Origin: Silicimonas sp.
GTDB taxonomy: Bacteria; Pseudomonadota; Alphaproteobacteria; Rhodobacterales; Rhodobacteraceae
Assembly (NCBI GenBank): GCA_022340315.1
Contig: JAJDOD010000169.1
Location: forward strand, 1 to 60,446
Length of the DNA stretch: 60,446 bases
Reading direction: 5' to 3'
The first letter of the stretch is position 1. Each line of letters opens with the position of its first letter. The notes under the pieces are model-generated. The model did no database searches and was not told the DNA's origin. It worked only from the letters and a program-made list of their open reading frames with translations. The position numbers and the translations under genes are program-made. This document shows, in pieces, positions 1 to 11,360 of the stretch.

Positions 1-264
1 GACATCCTGATCGCCAACATCGCGCGCGCCGAGCAGTGGCGGACTGCGCTTTGCCGCGGCGATGACCTCACAACCATCGCCGCCCGCGACGGCATCACCG
101 AGAAGTACCTCGGCCAGATGCTGTGCTTTGCCTTCCTCTCGCCAAAGCTCGTCCGGACCATCCTCAATGGTTGTCAGCCACCGGCACTGACGACCAACTG
201 GCTGCGCCGGCACGGCCTGCCCATGTCCTGGGCCGAGCAGGACCGCATCGTCGCGCAACTCTGA
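1..264 (+). CDS. Serine recombinase, C-terminal end (5' truncated by window)
   Basis: An open frame enters from the left edge and ends at TGA 262-264 (87 residues visible). The segment resembles the C-terminal helix-turn-helix tail of recombinase-family (large serine) site-specific recombinases: a tryptophan-containing helix (EQWRTAL), a helix-turn-helix stretch (TIAARDGITEKYLGQML), then FAFLSPKLVRTILNG, a Pro-rich turn, and the MSWAEQ ending. The catalytic domain lies outside the window. Such proteins integrate phages or islands or invert DNA. Its position 173 bp from a tRNA gene suggests the edge of an integrated element. The call is by family resemblance only. Confidence 0.72.
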   Translation, partial: DILIANIARAEQWRTALCRGDDLTTIAARDGITEKYLGQMLCFAFLSPKLVRTILNGCQPPALTTNWLRRHGLPMSWAEQDRIVAQL

Positions 265-437
265 CCATCCGAGACACCCCTAAGTCTACTTTGAAAACCC
301 GTCTCTGAGACTTCCGCTGGAATTGGCTCTGTTTTGCCCTGACACGGCAGTCTCAGGATGCAGGTCCACCCGCTAGTCCCCGGAAACACGGGATAAAATC
401 GGCCTTGGCCTAAACGCGCGTCTGAGACGGGACTGTG

Positions 438-527
438 TGGCGGAGAGACAGGGATTCGAACCCTGGGTAGGCTTGCACCCACAACGGTTTTCGAGACCGC
501 CCCGTTCGACCACTCCGGCACCTCTCC
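438..527 (-). tRNA. tRNA-Ser (anticodon CGA)
   Basis: The minus strand folds as a class II tRNA of 90 nt. The acceptor 5' strand GGAGAGG pairs with the 3' strand (one G-T pair), a G discriminator follows, and CCA is encoded at 440-438. The anticodon loop CTCGAAA gives CGA, which reads UCG serine codons. There is a long variable arm, and the T arm contains GGTTCGAATCC. The 3' end points toward the recombinase fragment. Confidence 0.95.
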
Positions 528-654
528 GCGGGGGTCTGGTGCGGCGGAATACGGCAGGTGCCGGTTTCGCGCAAGCCATTTTTCCGTTGCACTTTCGTCG
601 AAGCACTTTGAATCCCAGGCCGACCTGCTTAGGTATCGGCCAGGAGGATTGCCC

Positions 655-1461
655 ATGCTTCGATTGTTGGCTGCGCTCGCACTGATGCCGGGTGTCGCAG
701 TTGCCGCAACGCCGGCGGAACTGGCGCGGTTGCACGAGGCCCTGTCGACCGAAGCGCTCATGGCCATTCTCTCGGAGGAGGGCATCGAGCAGTCCGAGGA
801 CTTGCGCGATGCAATGTTTCCGGGGCGCGGCGGCGCCGGCTGGACTGCGACGGCCGCGCACATCTATTCCGCTGCGCGGCTGAGTGGTCTCTTCCGCCAG
901 GCATTCGACGAAGCACTGCAGGACACCGACGCGGCGCCCTTGCTGGACTTCTACGAGGGTGAGACCGGCGCCCTTATCGCACGGCTCGAAGTCGACGCTC
1001 GGCGCGCCATCATGGCGGAAGATGTCGAGGCCGCCGCGCGGAACGCCTTCGATGCGCTCGACCCGTCCTCGCCGAGAATGGCGCTGCTTGAGGAATTTGC
1101 CGAACTGAACGACCTCGTGGACCGCAACGTGACCGGGGCGCTCAATGCCAATCTCGCTTTTTATCGAGGACTGAGTTCGGGCGAAGCCTTCGACATGACC
1201 GAGGACGACATGCTCCGCGATGTCTGGGAGCAGGAGACTGAGATCCGCGAAGACACCCGCGCCTGGGTTTTCGGTTACATGACATTCGCCTACGAGACGC
1301 TCACCGATGACCAGTTGAACGACTACGTGGTTATGGCGGACTCACCGGCGGGAAGGGCGCTGAACCGCGCGCTGTTCGCTGGGTTCGATGCGATTTTCCG
1401 GGATGTGTCTTACGAGATGGGGCAGGTCACGGCCCAGTTTTCGGTCGGTGACGAACTCTGA
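655..1461 (+). CDS. DUF2059-like secreted protein
   Basis: A 268-residue protein starting at ATG 655, preceded by AGGAGG at 642-647. An in-frame TTG at 649 is too close to that site to be the start. The first 17 or so residues (MLRLLAALALMPGVAVA) form a typical Sec signal peptide, so the product is probably periplasmic. The rest is helical and acidic, without cysteines, and has the look of DUF2059 proteins (helical repeats with an aromatic FGYMTFAYE-type segment near the C terminus), whose function is unknown. It is a single gene between the tRNA and a convergent small gene. Confidence 0.7.
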   Translation: MLRLLAALALMPGVAVAATPAELARLHEALSTEALMAILSEEGIEQSEDLRDAMFPGRGGAGWTATAAHIYSAARLSGLFRQAFDEALQDTDAAPLLDFYEGETGALIARLEVDARRAIMAEDVEAAARNAFDALDPSSPRMALLEEFAELNDLVDRNVTGALNANLAFYRGLSSGEAFDMTEDDMLRDVWEQETEIREDTRAWVFGYMTFAYETLTDDQLNDYVVMADSPAGRALNRALFAGFDAIFRDVSYEMGQVTAQFSVGDEL

Positions 1462-1515
1462 AATCAAAATCGGCGCAGGCAACTTCAAGCCGCCTGCACC
1501 AAGGTTTCCAGGCGT

Positions 1516-1818
1516 TCAGCCGTTGCGCGCGGCAAGCACGCGGGCGATGCCCTGTTGTTCGTTTTCGTTGCCCCATTCGTCGTCCGGATCGACAGACTTG
1601 ACCACGGTGGGCTGCTGCTGAACCGGTTTCGGAGCCGCGTCCTTGGGCGCTTCCGGCATCTTGGCGCCGCCATCATTCACGAGGGCTTCGCCGAACTCGA
1701 TAAAACTGTCGAGATCCGCGATCATCTCCTTAAGCTCCTCGATTTCCTTCTCTTTCTCGGAAATCGCCTTCTTGTAGTCTTCTCGCCGCTGCTGGGCGAC
1801 CTTGATCGCATCTGCCAT
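1516..1818 (-). CDS. Small coiled-coil hypothetical protein
   Basis: A 100-residue protein with start ATG 1818 and a GAAGGA ribosome site 8-9 nt upstream. Residues 8-45 are rich in Lys/Glu with regular hydrophobic spacing (EKEKEIEELKEMIADLDSFI), a probable coiled coil. The C-terminal half is Pro/Gln-rich and probably disordered. There is no signal peptide or membrane segment, so it is likely cytoplasmic. I do not recognise a named family. It is convergent with the DUF2059 gene. Confidence 0.65.
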   Translation of the reverse strand: MADAIKVAQQRREDYKKAISEKEKEIEELKEMIADLDSFIEFGEALVNDGGAKMPEAPKDAAPKPVQQQPTVVKSVDPDDEWGNENEQQGIARVLAARNG

Positions 1819-2161
1819 TGGTGTGTTCCTTCACTAGCCTGCTGCAGCAATAAGGAAGTTACGAGTGCAGCAATTCTTGGATCAATCCACGGCGAGAATG
1901 AGGCCCTTGCATGGCAGGATTGAAGCATTTGGCCAACCTGGCGCGCAGGTCCGGGCTCCGGGTGCGAGAATCCAGTGTTGATGCGGCTCCGAAGGGCTTG
2001 ACTTGCGGGGGCAATCTGACGATAAGCCGGGCTCTGGCGGGCAGGTCCCGCCTTTTGATATTTTCGACAGTCCCGATCAAGGGCGCGCAGTTCGAGGCGG
2101 TGAGGAACCGAAACGCCGGCAAGCCGGGGCCGAAGGACGCGGGATAATGGAAGGAAACCAG
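1819..2161. other. Noncoding stretch upstream of rplU
   Basis: About 343 bp separate the divergently read coiled-coil gene from rplU. No convincing gene is present; open frames here are N-terminal extensions of rplU or its antisense. It should hold the promoters of both genes. A sigma70-like promoter candidate is listed separately, and the remaining ~135 nt would be the leader of the L21-L27 mRNA. No riboswitch is recognised. Confidence 0.5.
1998..2026 (+). promoter_or_regulatory. Candidate sigma70 promoter for rplU-rpmA
   Basis: TTGACT at 1998-2003 and GATAAG at 2021-2026 are separated by 17 bp, a good fit to -35 and -10 elements, and lie about 135 bp before the rplU start. Seen by eye only; no transcript data. 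Confidence 0.42.
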
Positions 2162-2836
2162 ATGTTTGCAGTCATGAAGACTGGTGGCAAGCAGTATCGC
2201 GTTCAGGCGGGCGATGTCCTCCGCGTTGAAAAGCTGGCAGCCGCTGCCGGAGAGAAAGTCCAGTTCAACGAGATTCTGATGGTGGGTGCCACCGTCGGAA
2301 CGCCGCTGGTCGAAGGCGCCGCCGTACAGGCGGACGTGATCGACCAGATCAAAGGCGACAAGGTCATTCACTTTGTGCGCCGCCGTCGGAAGCATTCGTC
2401 GAAGCGAACCAAGGGTCACCGCCAGCAGCTGACGCTGCTCAAGGTCACCGATATCCTCGAAAAGGGCGGTGATAAGTCGGGCGTCAAGGCCGCCGTCGGC
2501 GCCGGATCGGTCGCTGCCGTTGCCGAAGCCGCGAAGCCGGCCAAGAAGGCTTCTCCGAAGAAGGATGAAGCCCCCAACGCCGAAGCGCCCAAGGCTGAGC
2601 CCGAGAAAGCCGCGCCGAAGGCGGTCGCCGGTGCAGACGATCTCAAACAGCTTACCGGTGTCGGCCCGGCGCTCGAAAAGAAGTTGCACGAGGCCGGCGT
2701 GACTTCGTTTGCGCAGATTGCGGCCTGGACGCCGGAAGAAATCGCCGAGATGGACGAGAAACTCTCGTTCAAGGGCCGTATCGAACGTGATGGTTGGGTC
2801 GAGCAGGCCACGACCCTCGCCGCTGAAAAGGAGTAA
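2162..2836 (+). CDS. rplU: Ribosomal protein L21 with C-terminal helix-hairpin-helix extension
   Basis: A 224-residue protein. Residues 1-101 are a standard L21 (MFAVMKTGGKQYRV start, RRRRKHSSKRTKGHRQ near the end), which binds 23S rRNA in the large subunit. L21 is usually 100-105 residues. Here a linker of about 55 residues rich in Ala/Lys/Glu/Pro is followed by a helix-hairpin-helix module (159-224) with LTGVGPALEKKL, then FAQIAAWT and a GWVEQA ending. Closely similar modules end NuoE and a membrane protein later in this window. ATG 2162 is chosen because a GGAAGGA site lies 7 nt upstream and it gives the standard L21 N terminus; ATG 2147 is in frame but less likely. It is followed 6 bp later by rpmA. 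Confidence 0.97.
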   Translation: MFAVMKTGGKQYRVQAGDVLRVEKLAAAAGEKVQFNEILMVGATVGTPLVEGAAVQADVIDQIKGDKVIHFVRRRRKHSSKRTKGHRQQLTLLKVTDILEKGGDKSGVKAAVGAGSVAAVAEAAKPAKKASPKKDEAPNAEAPKAEPEKAAPKAVAGADDLKQLTGVGPALEKKLHEAGVTSFAQIAAWTPEEIAEMDEKLSFKGRIERDGWVEQATTLAAEKE

Positions 2837-2842
2837 CGACCA

Positions 2843-3112
2843 ATGGCACATAAAAAAGCAGGTGGTTCCAGCCGCAACGGCCGCGACTCGGCCGGGCGTC
2901 GCCTTGGCGTAAAGATGTTCGGTGGTCAGGAAGTCATACCCGGCAACATCATCGTGCGTCAGCGCGGCACGAAGTGGTGGCCGGGCGAAGGCGTCGGCAT
3001 GGGTCGGGATCATACGATTTTCGCGACCGTCGAAGGTCGTGTGGCCTTCCGCAAGGGTCTCAAGGGCCGCACCTTCATTTCGGTGCTCCCGGAGGCGGTC
3101 GCCGCAGAATAA
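2843..3112 (+). CDS. rpmA: Ribosomal protein L27
   Basis: An 89-residue protein beginning [16 protein letters not shown], the diagnostic L27 N terminus, which reaches toward the peptidyl-transferase centre. It has no cleavable N-terminal extension of the kind seen in Firmicutes. The AAGGAG ribosome site overlaps the end of rplU, so both are made from one message. Length is normal for the family. Confidence 0.98.
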   Translation: MAHKKAGGSSRNGRDSAGRRLGVKMFGGQEVIPGNIIVRQRGTKWWPGEGVGMGRDHTIFATVEGRVAFRKGLKGRTFISVLPEAVAAE

Positions 3113-3139
3113 CCGATCCCGAGAATAGCAAGTTTTGTG

Positions 3140-3163
3140 GGGGTCGGCGCAAGAACCGGCCCC
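3140..3163 (+). terminator. Hairpin terminator after rpmA
   Basis: GGGGTCGG (3140-3147) pairs with CCGGCCCC (3156-3163) to form an 8-bp stem with one G-T pair and an 8-nt loop, followed by TTCACATTTTC. It lies 27 bp after the rpmA stop, consistent with an intrinsic terminator with a weak U tract. Confidence 0.55.
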
Positions 3164-3271
3164 TTCACATTTTCAGGATCCGGTTGCGTCACACGGCTGC
3201 CATACCCATGTGAGACGGGTCCCGGCATGACACATGTTCGGACCCCACGAGGCCAAGGAGGAGTGCGCCCC

Positions 3272-3811
3272 GTGAAGTTTGATACGATTGTAAACCAGCC
3301 GGTCGTCGAGACCGAACGGCTGACCCTGCGGCCTCTGCGCCGCGCGGATCATGGCCTGCTGGAGATGTATGGCTCGGACGAGCGGGTTGCCCGCATGACG
3401 CGCTCCATTCCGCATCCCTTGCCGCCGGGGGCGACCGAGGCGCTGATCCTCCGCGCCCTGGCCGAGGACCGGGACGAGGACATTTGGGCAATGGACGGCT
3501 CGCGCAACAACCACGCGGAACTCGTCGGCCTGATCGCGCTCGAGCGGATGGATCGTGACCAGTCCGAGATCGGCTATTGGGTCGCACCGGCCTTCTGGAA
3601 CACCGGCCTCGCGCAAGAGGCGGTTCGCGCCCTCGTCGAAGCCAACCCGCTCAACAACAAGACTATTTTCGCCAGCGTGTTCCAGGACAATCCGGCCTCG
3701 GCCCGCGTCCTGACCAACACCGGTTTCGAGTACCTGGGCGACGCCGAAGCATACTCGGTCGCGCGCGGCTCGACCGTGCCAACCTGGACCTATCTGAAGC
3801 GCTACTGGTAA
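3272..3811 (+). CDS. GNAT-family N-acetyltransferase (RimJ/RimL type)
   Basis: A 179-residue protein. GTG 3272 is chosen because AAGGAGGAG lies at 3255-3263; longer in-frame extensions cross the rpmA terminator and look noncoding. The ETERLTLRPLRRAD opening, EIGYWVAPAFWNTGLAQEA (acetyl-CoA binding region) and FQDNPASARVLTNTGFEYLG are typical of the RimJ/RimL acetyltransferase group, which modifies protein N termini or small amines. The substrate cannot be read from the sequence. The next GNAT gene begins 4 bp later. Confidence 0.88.
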   Translation: MKFDTIVNQPVVETERLTLRPLRRADHGLLEMYGSDERVARMTRSIPHPLPPGATEALILRALAEDRDEDIWAMDGSRNNHAELVGLIALERMDRDQSEIGYWVAPAFWNTGLAQEAVRALVEANPLNNKTIFASVFQDNPASARVLTNTGFEYLGDAEAYSVARGSTVPTWTYLKRYW

Positions 3812-3815
3812 TCCC

Positions 3816-6506
<2,691 letters not shown>

Positions 6507-6548
6507 CGATACGACAGATTTGTCGGAAAGCGGCGACGAGGTGCGACG

Positions 6549-7814
6549 ATGAAGGACGGGATGGACATTCATGCCGAGATGCAGGCGATCGGCGCGCGCG
6601 CCCGCGCGGCATCGGCGGAGCTTGCCTTCGCGTCCGCGGCCGCCAAGGCCAAGGCACTGGCCGTCGCGGCAGACGCTGTCTGGGAACGGCGCAAAGCCAT
6701 CATCGCGGCCAATGCCGAGGATATGGCCTTCGCACGCGATAAGGGGCTGTCGGACGCGATGCTCGACCGTCTGATGCTGGACGAGGCGCGGATCGCGGGC
6801 ATCTGTGACAGCCTGCGCTCGGTTGCGGCCCAGGACGATCCCGTTGGCGCCGTCATGGCGGAATGGGACCGTCCCTCGGGGCTGCACATTCAGCGGGTGC
6901 GCACACCGCTCGGCGTGATCGGGGTGATCTACGAAAGCCGGCCGAACGTCACAGCCGATGCTGGCGCGCTCTGCCTGAAGGCGGGAAATGCAGTGATCCT
7001 TCGGGGCGGGTCCGAGAGTTTTCACAGCTCCGGCGCGATCCTCGAAGGCCTGATCGACGGGCTGAAGGCAGCGGGTCTGCCCGAGGATGCGATCCAGCGG
7101 GTGCCGACGCGCGACCGCGCGGCGGTTTCCGAGATGCTGACGATGACGGACTATATCGACGTGATCGTGCCGCGAGGCGGCAAGGGCCTCGTGGGGTTGG
7201 TCCAGCGCGAAGCGCGCGTGCCCGTCTTCGCCCATCTCGAAGGGATCGTGCATGTCTACCTCGACGCGGCGGCGGATCCGGAAAAGGCGTTGAAGATCGT
7301 GCTCAACGCCAAGACGCGCCGCACTGGCATTTGCGGCGCGGCCGAGTGCCTGCTGATCCATCGCGATATCGTGGAAACCATCGGCAACGGCGTCATAAAG
7401 GCCCTGATGGACAAGGGCGTCGAGGTCAGGGGCGACACGAAGCTTCAGTCCGTCGAAGGGGTCAAGCCGGCATCCGAGGATGACTGGGGCCGGGAATTCC
7501 TCGACATGATCATCGCGGCGCGCGTTGTCGACAATGTCGACGACGCCATCACCCATATCCGCACCTATGGCTCGAACCACACAGATTGCATCGTGACCGA
7601 GGATCCGGCCGCCGCCGCGCGGTTTTTCCAACGTCTCGACAGCGCGATTCTGATGCAGAACGCCTCGACACAGTTCGCCGATGGCGGCGAGTTCGGCATG
7701 GGGGCCGAGATTGGAATTGCCACCGGCAAGATGCACGCGCGCGGACCTGTGGGCGCCGAGCAACTGACCAGCTTCAAGTATCTCGTCACCGGCGAGGGAA
7801 CGGTCAGAAGCTGA
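6549..7814 (+). CDS. proA: Gamma-glutamyl phosphate reductase
   Basis: A 421-residue NADPH-dependent enzyme of the aldehyde dehydrogenase superfamily that reduces glutamyl 5-phosphate to the semialdehyde, the second step of proline synthesis. Visible hallmarks are [23 protein letters not shown] and the catalytic cysteine region [17 protein letters not shown] lies 7 nt before ATG 6549. Its 3' end overlaps the 3' end of the opposing chpT gene by 11 bp. Confidence 0.97.
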   Translation: MKDGMDIHAEMQAIGARARAASAELAFASAAAKAKALAVAADAVWERRKAIIAANAEDMAFARDKGLSDAMLDRLMLDEARIAGICDSLRSVAAQDDPVGAVMAEWDRPSGLHIQRVRTPLGVIGVIYESRPNVTADAGALCLKAGNAVILRGGSESFHSSGAILEGLIDGLKAAGLPEDAIQRVPTRDRAAVSEMLTMTDYIDVIVPRGGKGLVGLVQREARVPVFAHLEGIVHVYLDAAADPEKALKIVLNAKTRRTGICGAAECLLIHRDIVETIGNGVIKALMDKGVEVRGDTKLQSVEGVKPASEDDWGREFLDMIIAARVVDNVDDAITHIRTYGSNHTDCIVTEDPAAAARFFQRLDSAILMQNASTQFADGGEFGMGAEIGIATGKMHARGPVGAEQLTSFKYLVTGEGTVRS

Positions 7815-8403
7815 CCGAGATCGCGTTGCCGTTGAACGTCACCTTCACATCCCTTCCGACCAATGCGGCGGTTGGGGCCACCAGCGCGAAGTGCACGCTC
7901 GCCGCCGAAATCTCGTCCGTGGCAGACGGGTTGGAAAAGAGCGACCACAGGTCCTTGTCGATCTTGGTACGCTCCGCCGATCCGAAGATGCTCCAGGTCT
8001 CGCCGTTGCGCGTGATGGCAACCTTGCCGCCCCAGGGCAGGGCGGACTCAAAGCACTGCAGGATCAGGAAAGCCAGCTTGGCCTCGAGCCGGAGCGTGTC
8101 CTCGCTTAGGCGCCAATCGACCCGCATACGGTTGCCGCGATACAAATCCCTCAGAAAACGTCTGACCTCGGCGTTGCCAATCATGGTGTCGCGCCCGGCT
8201 GCCCCGAAGGCTATCCGGAAGAATCGTATTCGAGCATTCGCATTCTCAACCGATTCCGCAATCAGGGTGATCTCGGGCGCAGCCGAAACTCCTGTCATGG
8301 ACAACAGCTCCACACCGTTGCCGATCGCGCCCAGCGGCGAGATCAGATCGTGGCAGATGCGCGATCCGATCAGTGCATTCAACTCGACAGCATTTCTAGC
8401 CAT
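7804..8403 (-). CDS. chpT: Histidine phosphotransferase ChpT
   Basis: A 199-residue protein. ATG 8403 is preferred because GGAAGGA lies 6 nt upstream; an in-frame ATG at 8424 would place that site inside the gene. The opening [20 protein letters not shown] carries the phospho-accepting His (residue 18) in an H-box like that of histidine kinases, followed by a degenerate kinase-like C-terminal domain. In alphaproteobacteria ChpT relays phosphate from CckA to CtrA and CpdR, controlling motility, gene transfer agents or the cell cycle. It faces proA tail-to-tail. Confidence 0.9.
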   Translation of the reverse strand: MARNAVELNALIGSRICHDLISPLGAIGNGVELLSMTGVSAAPEITLIAESVENANARIRFFRIAFGAAGRDTMIGNAEVRRFLRDLYRGNRMRVDWRLSEDTLRLEAKLAFLILQCFESALPWGGKVAITRNGETWSIFGSAERTKIDKDLWSLFSNPSATDEISAASVHFALVAPTAALVGRDVKVTFNGNAISVSF

Positions 8404-8448
8404 GTCGTGTCCTTCCAGTTTCATCCCACTGCAAACGGGCCGCCTTCT

Positions 8449-8646
8449 GTGACCTCATTCACATCGCTGTTAACTCCCGGAACTCTTGTTATTCATCCCG
8501 ACCGACCCGATTGGGGGACCGGTCAGGTGCAAAGCAACATCGGTGGCCGGGTCACCGTAAACTTTCAGAATGTCGGAAAGCAGGTCATTGACGCGACACG
8601 GATAGGACTTGTCCCCGTTTTTCAGGACCAGGAGCAACAGAAGTGA
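8449..8646 (+). CDS. DUF3553 small protein
   Basis: A 65-residue protein containing PGTLVIHPDRPDWGTGQVQS and a GRVTVNFQNVGKQVID segment, the DUF3553 pattern: a small beta-rich fold reminiscent of Tudor-like modules, function unknown. GTG 8449 is inferred because homologous proteins begin just before the LLTPG segment; no strong ribosome site is visible. It is divergent from chpT. Confidence 0.75.
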   Translation: MTSFTSLLTPGTLVIHPDRPDWGTGQVQSNIGGRVTVNFQNVGKQVIDATRIGLVPVFQDQEQQK

Positions 8647-8763
8647 TCTACCACAACCTTAACGGGTATACAATCACAGCTTGCACGCTAAATGCGATCT
8701 TTTGCTGCGGGTTCCTCTGACGGGGAAAAAGGTCTAAGACGCGGCACCCGGTGAGAAACGGTC

Positions 8764-9543
8764 ATGCTACTTGAAGACGACTTCCTGCAACTGCGGTTGG
8801 CTACGTCCGAGGCCGACAGACGAGCGGCGGAACGTCTGCGATACGAGGTCTTCGTAGAGGAACTGAATGCCGATGGGCCTCTCGTTGACCACGAAGGACG
8901 GTTCGAAAGAGATGCCTTCGATCCTTTCTATGACCATCTCGTGCTCGTCGACACCCGGAAGGACGAACGCGGCCTCGACCATGTCGTGGGCGTCTACCGG
9001 CTTCTGACCGGGGAAAAGGCGCAGGAGCACGGACGGTTCTATTCCGAGGACGAATACGACCTTTCAATTTTAAAGCAATCCGGCCGCAAGCTTCTTGAAC
9101 TCGGGCGCTCCTGCATCCGCGCCGAGTATCGCGGCGGCCTTGCCCTGCATCACTTGTGGTCCGGTTTGGCGGGCTATGTTCTCGAACGGGACATCAAGGT
9201 GCTTTTCGGCGTTGCCAGCTTCCACGGAACCGACCTCGAAGCGCTTGCAATGCCGCTTTCGCACCTGGCCTATGCCTATCTCGCGCCACCCGAGTTGAGG
9301 GTTCGCGCGGTCACGGAAGCGTACCAGCCGATGGCGCTGATACCGCGAGATGAAGTGAACCGTGTCGCGGCGATGCGTGCACTCCCCGCGCTGATAAAGT
9401 CATACCTCCGGCTTGGCGGATTCGTCGGTGACGGCGCCTATGTCGACACGGGCTTCAACACCACCGATGTCTGCCTTGTCATGGACACGGAACGCATGAG
9501 CGCGGACGCCAAGGCGCGCTATACCAGCGGTCGCGGCACGTGA
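8764..9543 (+). CDS. olsB: L-ornithine N(alpha)-acyltransferase OlsB
   Basis: A 259-residue GNAT-like enzyme that transfers a 3-hydroxyacyl chain from acyl-ACP to ornithine, making lyso-ornithine lipid. Characteristic blocks are RLRYEVFVEEL, VGVYRLLTG, ELGRSCIRAEYRGG and FGVASFHGTD. It overlaps the next gene by GTGA, so olsB and olsA form a coupled operon in the order known from Rhodobacter. It acts at the inner membrane surface. No Pho box was recognised upstream. Confidence 0.92.
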   Translation: MLLEDDFLQLRLATSEADRRAAERLRYEVFVEELNADGPLVDHEGRFERDAFDPFYDHLVLVDTRKDERGLDHVVGVYRLLTGEKAQEHGRFYSEDEYDLSILKQSGRKLLELGRSCIRAEYRGGLALHHLWSGLAGYVLERDIKVLFGVASFHGTDLEALAMPLSHLAYAYLAPPELRVRAVTEAYQPMALIPRDEVNRVAAMRALPALIKSYLRLGGFVGDGAYVDTGFNTTDVCLVMDTERMSADAKARYTSGRGT

Positions 9544-10370
9544 AACCGACCTGGCACTCAGACGACGCGCCCGAGACGCCGCGGCTTGGCGCTGTTGGCG
9601 CTCTAAGGGCAGTTCTGCGAGGCACGGCCCTGTTGCTCGTGCTTCTCACCGGCGTGAGCGCGACCGCCGTGTTGCGGCTTGCCGAGCGGCTGCTCCACGG
9701 GTCCGAGCGGCCCTGGACGGGCTGGATCACCGTGCTGGTCTGCCGCCTCGCGCTGGTCTGCATCGGGCTGAAGGTCAGAACTCACGGAGCGCCCATGCGC
9801 GAAAAGGGCGTGATCGTTGCCAACCACAGCTCGTGGCTCGACATCTTCGTGCTGAACGCGGGAACGCCGCTCTACTTCGTCTCCAAGGAAGAGGTCGCGG
9901 CCTGGCCGGGCATCGGGTGGCTGGCGCGCCTGACCGGCACCGTCTTCGTCCGCCGCGAGGCGCGGGAGGCGGGGCGTCAGAAAACGGTATTCGAGACTAG
10001 GATTGCCGAGGGGCACCGACTGCTCTTTTTCCCCGAGGGCACATCGACCGACGGTCAGCGGGTGCTGCCATTCAAGACGACGCTTTTCGCAGCACTCTAT
10101 TCAGACCGGTTCGCAGGCGAAATTCGGGTTCAGCCTGTTACCGTTGCCTACCAGGCGCCGAAGGGGCAGGAGGCCCGGTTCTATGGCTGGTGGGGCGACA
10201 TGGATTTTGGCTCGCATCTGGTTCAAATGCTGGGTGCTGCCCGGCACGGGCAGGTCGATGTGACCTGGCATGCGCCAATACAGGTCAGCTCCGTTCCCGA
10301 CCGAAAGGCACTGGCGCGATCGGTCGAGGCGAGCGTGCGCAGCGCACATCCCAAGGGCGGCGACCAATAA
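9540..10370 (+). CDS. olsA: Lyso-ornithine lipid O-acyltransferase OlsA
   Basis: A 276-residue PlsC-type acyltransferase. NHSSWLD is the HX4D catalytic motif, and FPEGTSTDG is the substrate-binding EGT motif. A hydrophobic helix at about residues 24-46 anchors it to the membrane. The GTG start at 9540 overlaps the olsB stop. With OlsB directly upstream, the likely reaction is O-acylation of lyso-ornithine lipid; on its own the fold would also fit 1-acylglycerol-3-phosphate acylation. Confidence 0.9.
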   Translation: MKPTWHSDDAPETPRLGAVGALRAVLRGTALLLVLLTGVSATAVLRLAERLLHGSERPWTGWITVLVCRLALVCIGLKVRTHGAPMREKGVIVANHSSWLDIFVLNAGTPLYFVSKEEVAAWPGIGWLARLTGTVFVRREAREAGRQKTVFETRIAEGHRLLFFPEGTSTDGQRVLPFKTTLFAALYSDRFAGEIRVQPVTVAYQAPKGQEARFYGWWGDMDFGSHLVQMLGAARHGQVDVTWHAPIQVSSVPDRKALARSVEASVRSAHPKGGDQ

Positions 10371-10372
10371 TG

Positions 10373-10993
10373 TCAGTTCAGAGGCGCAAGGAGCCGTGCA
10401 AGGGCGGAGCCTGCATCGTCTTCGCGCCAGATCTCTTCGCCAACGCCCAGGAAATCGACGACGAGGGCAAGTGCCTCGACCGTCGCGATATCAAGCTGGC
10501 CCTCGGCAACCACGGGCAACTCGATCATCTCCGACCACCAGGCAAACAGGTCAAGTTCCGCCCGTGTCCCGTCCCCCAGCGACGAGGCGCCGACAGGTCC
10601 GAAAGCCACATAGTCCGCGCCAGCCTCGCCCGCGTTCATCCCGTCATGCCGGGACGCGCCGCAAAACGCGCCAACGATCGCATCCGAGCCTAGCGCCTTG
10701 CGCGCCGCGCGAACACCACGCGCGCCGTCGCTCAGATGCACACCGTCAAGCCCCAGGCGTTCCGCCAGTGTCACATGCGCCTCGATAACAACGGCAACGT
10801 CGCGGAGATGGGCAACCTCGCGGACCGCGTCGGCCGCGCGCGAAAGACGGTCCTCGTCGCGCGTGGCCATTGCCAGCCGGATACAGGCGATCTCATGGGT
10901 ATCGAGCACGGCCGCCAGACGGGAAGGAAAGCTGGATAGCTCGAATTCCGGCGGGGTCAGCAGATATGTCTGCGGGCGATCGCTGCTGTCCAT
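10373..10993 (-). CDS. ThiE/TenI-family protein (thiamine-phosphate synthase-like)
   Basis: A 206-residue TIM-barrel protein. GLDGVHLSDG, IVGAFCGASRHDGM and GADYVAFGPVG correspond to the ThiE core, where thiazole and pyrimidine phosphates are joined. The THS-type stretch of classical ThiE is altered (CGASRH), so activity is not certain. It stands alone, converging on olsA with a 2-bp gap, and no other thi genes are in the window. Confidence 0.78.
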   Translation of the reverse strand: MDSSDRPQTYLLTPPEFELSSFPSRLAAVLDTHEIACIRLAMATRDEDRLSRAADAVREVAHLRDVAVVIEAHVTLAERLGLDGVHLSDGARGVRAARKALGSDAIVGAFCGASRHDGMNAGEAGADYVAFGPVGASSLGDGTRAELDLFAWWSEMIELPVVAEGQLDIATVEALALVVDFLGVGEEIWREDDAGSALARLLAPLN

Positions 10994-11153
10994 ATGTCAT
11001 GTCCTCGGTCTTGCCGTTCTGGCTATAGCCGTTGCAGGCTTCGGGGAAAAGCGTCTTGATCTGATAGGGTTAGCCAGCGGCCGGCGCGGGTTCGACCGGG
11101 CGATATGCACAGGTGCTTGGCAAATCTGCCACATTCCCGCCACATTAGTACGG

Positions 11154-11168
11154 TTAATGATTAGTTAG
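11154..11168. promoter_or_regulatory. CtrA-like half-site pair
   Basis: TTAA at 11154-11157 and TTAG at 11165-11168 are separated by 7 bp, one mismatch from the CtrA consensus TTAA-N7-TTAA. It lies in an AT-rich patch 31 bp before a small gene at 11199. This is inference from sequence alone. Confidence 0.3.
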
Positions 11169-11198
11169 TGTTTGTTAATGTTGTGAGTGGAGTGTGCA

Positions 11199-11357
11199 AT
11201 GGAACAGCGAGGCCCACAAAGCGTCGCCCGGTCGCCCCGTCGGATGTATTCGGAGTCCGAACGCGCGCTGACCCTGGCAGGTCTGAAGTCCCTGCGCGAA
11301 TATCGCCTGAAGAAAGTCGCCAACCGTCAAATGCCGCCTCAGCAGAGGCCGCACTGA
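11199..11357 (+). CDS. Small basic hypothetical protein
   Basis: A 52-residue protein: ATG 11199 with GGAG six nt upstream and stop 11355-11357. It is rich in Arg/Lys, with a predicted helix around residues 18-41 (SESERALTLAGLKSLREYR). No family is recognised. The good ribosome site, the AT-rich promoter-like stretch before it and the short gap to the convergent thioesterase gene support it being real, but coding status is not proven. Confidence 0.55.
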   Translation: MEQRGPQSVARSPRRMYSESERALTLAGLKSLREYRLKKVANRQMPPQQRPH

Positions 11358-11360
11358 CCG

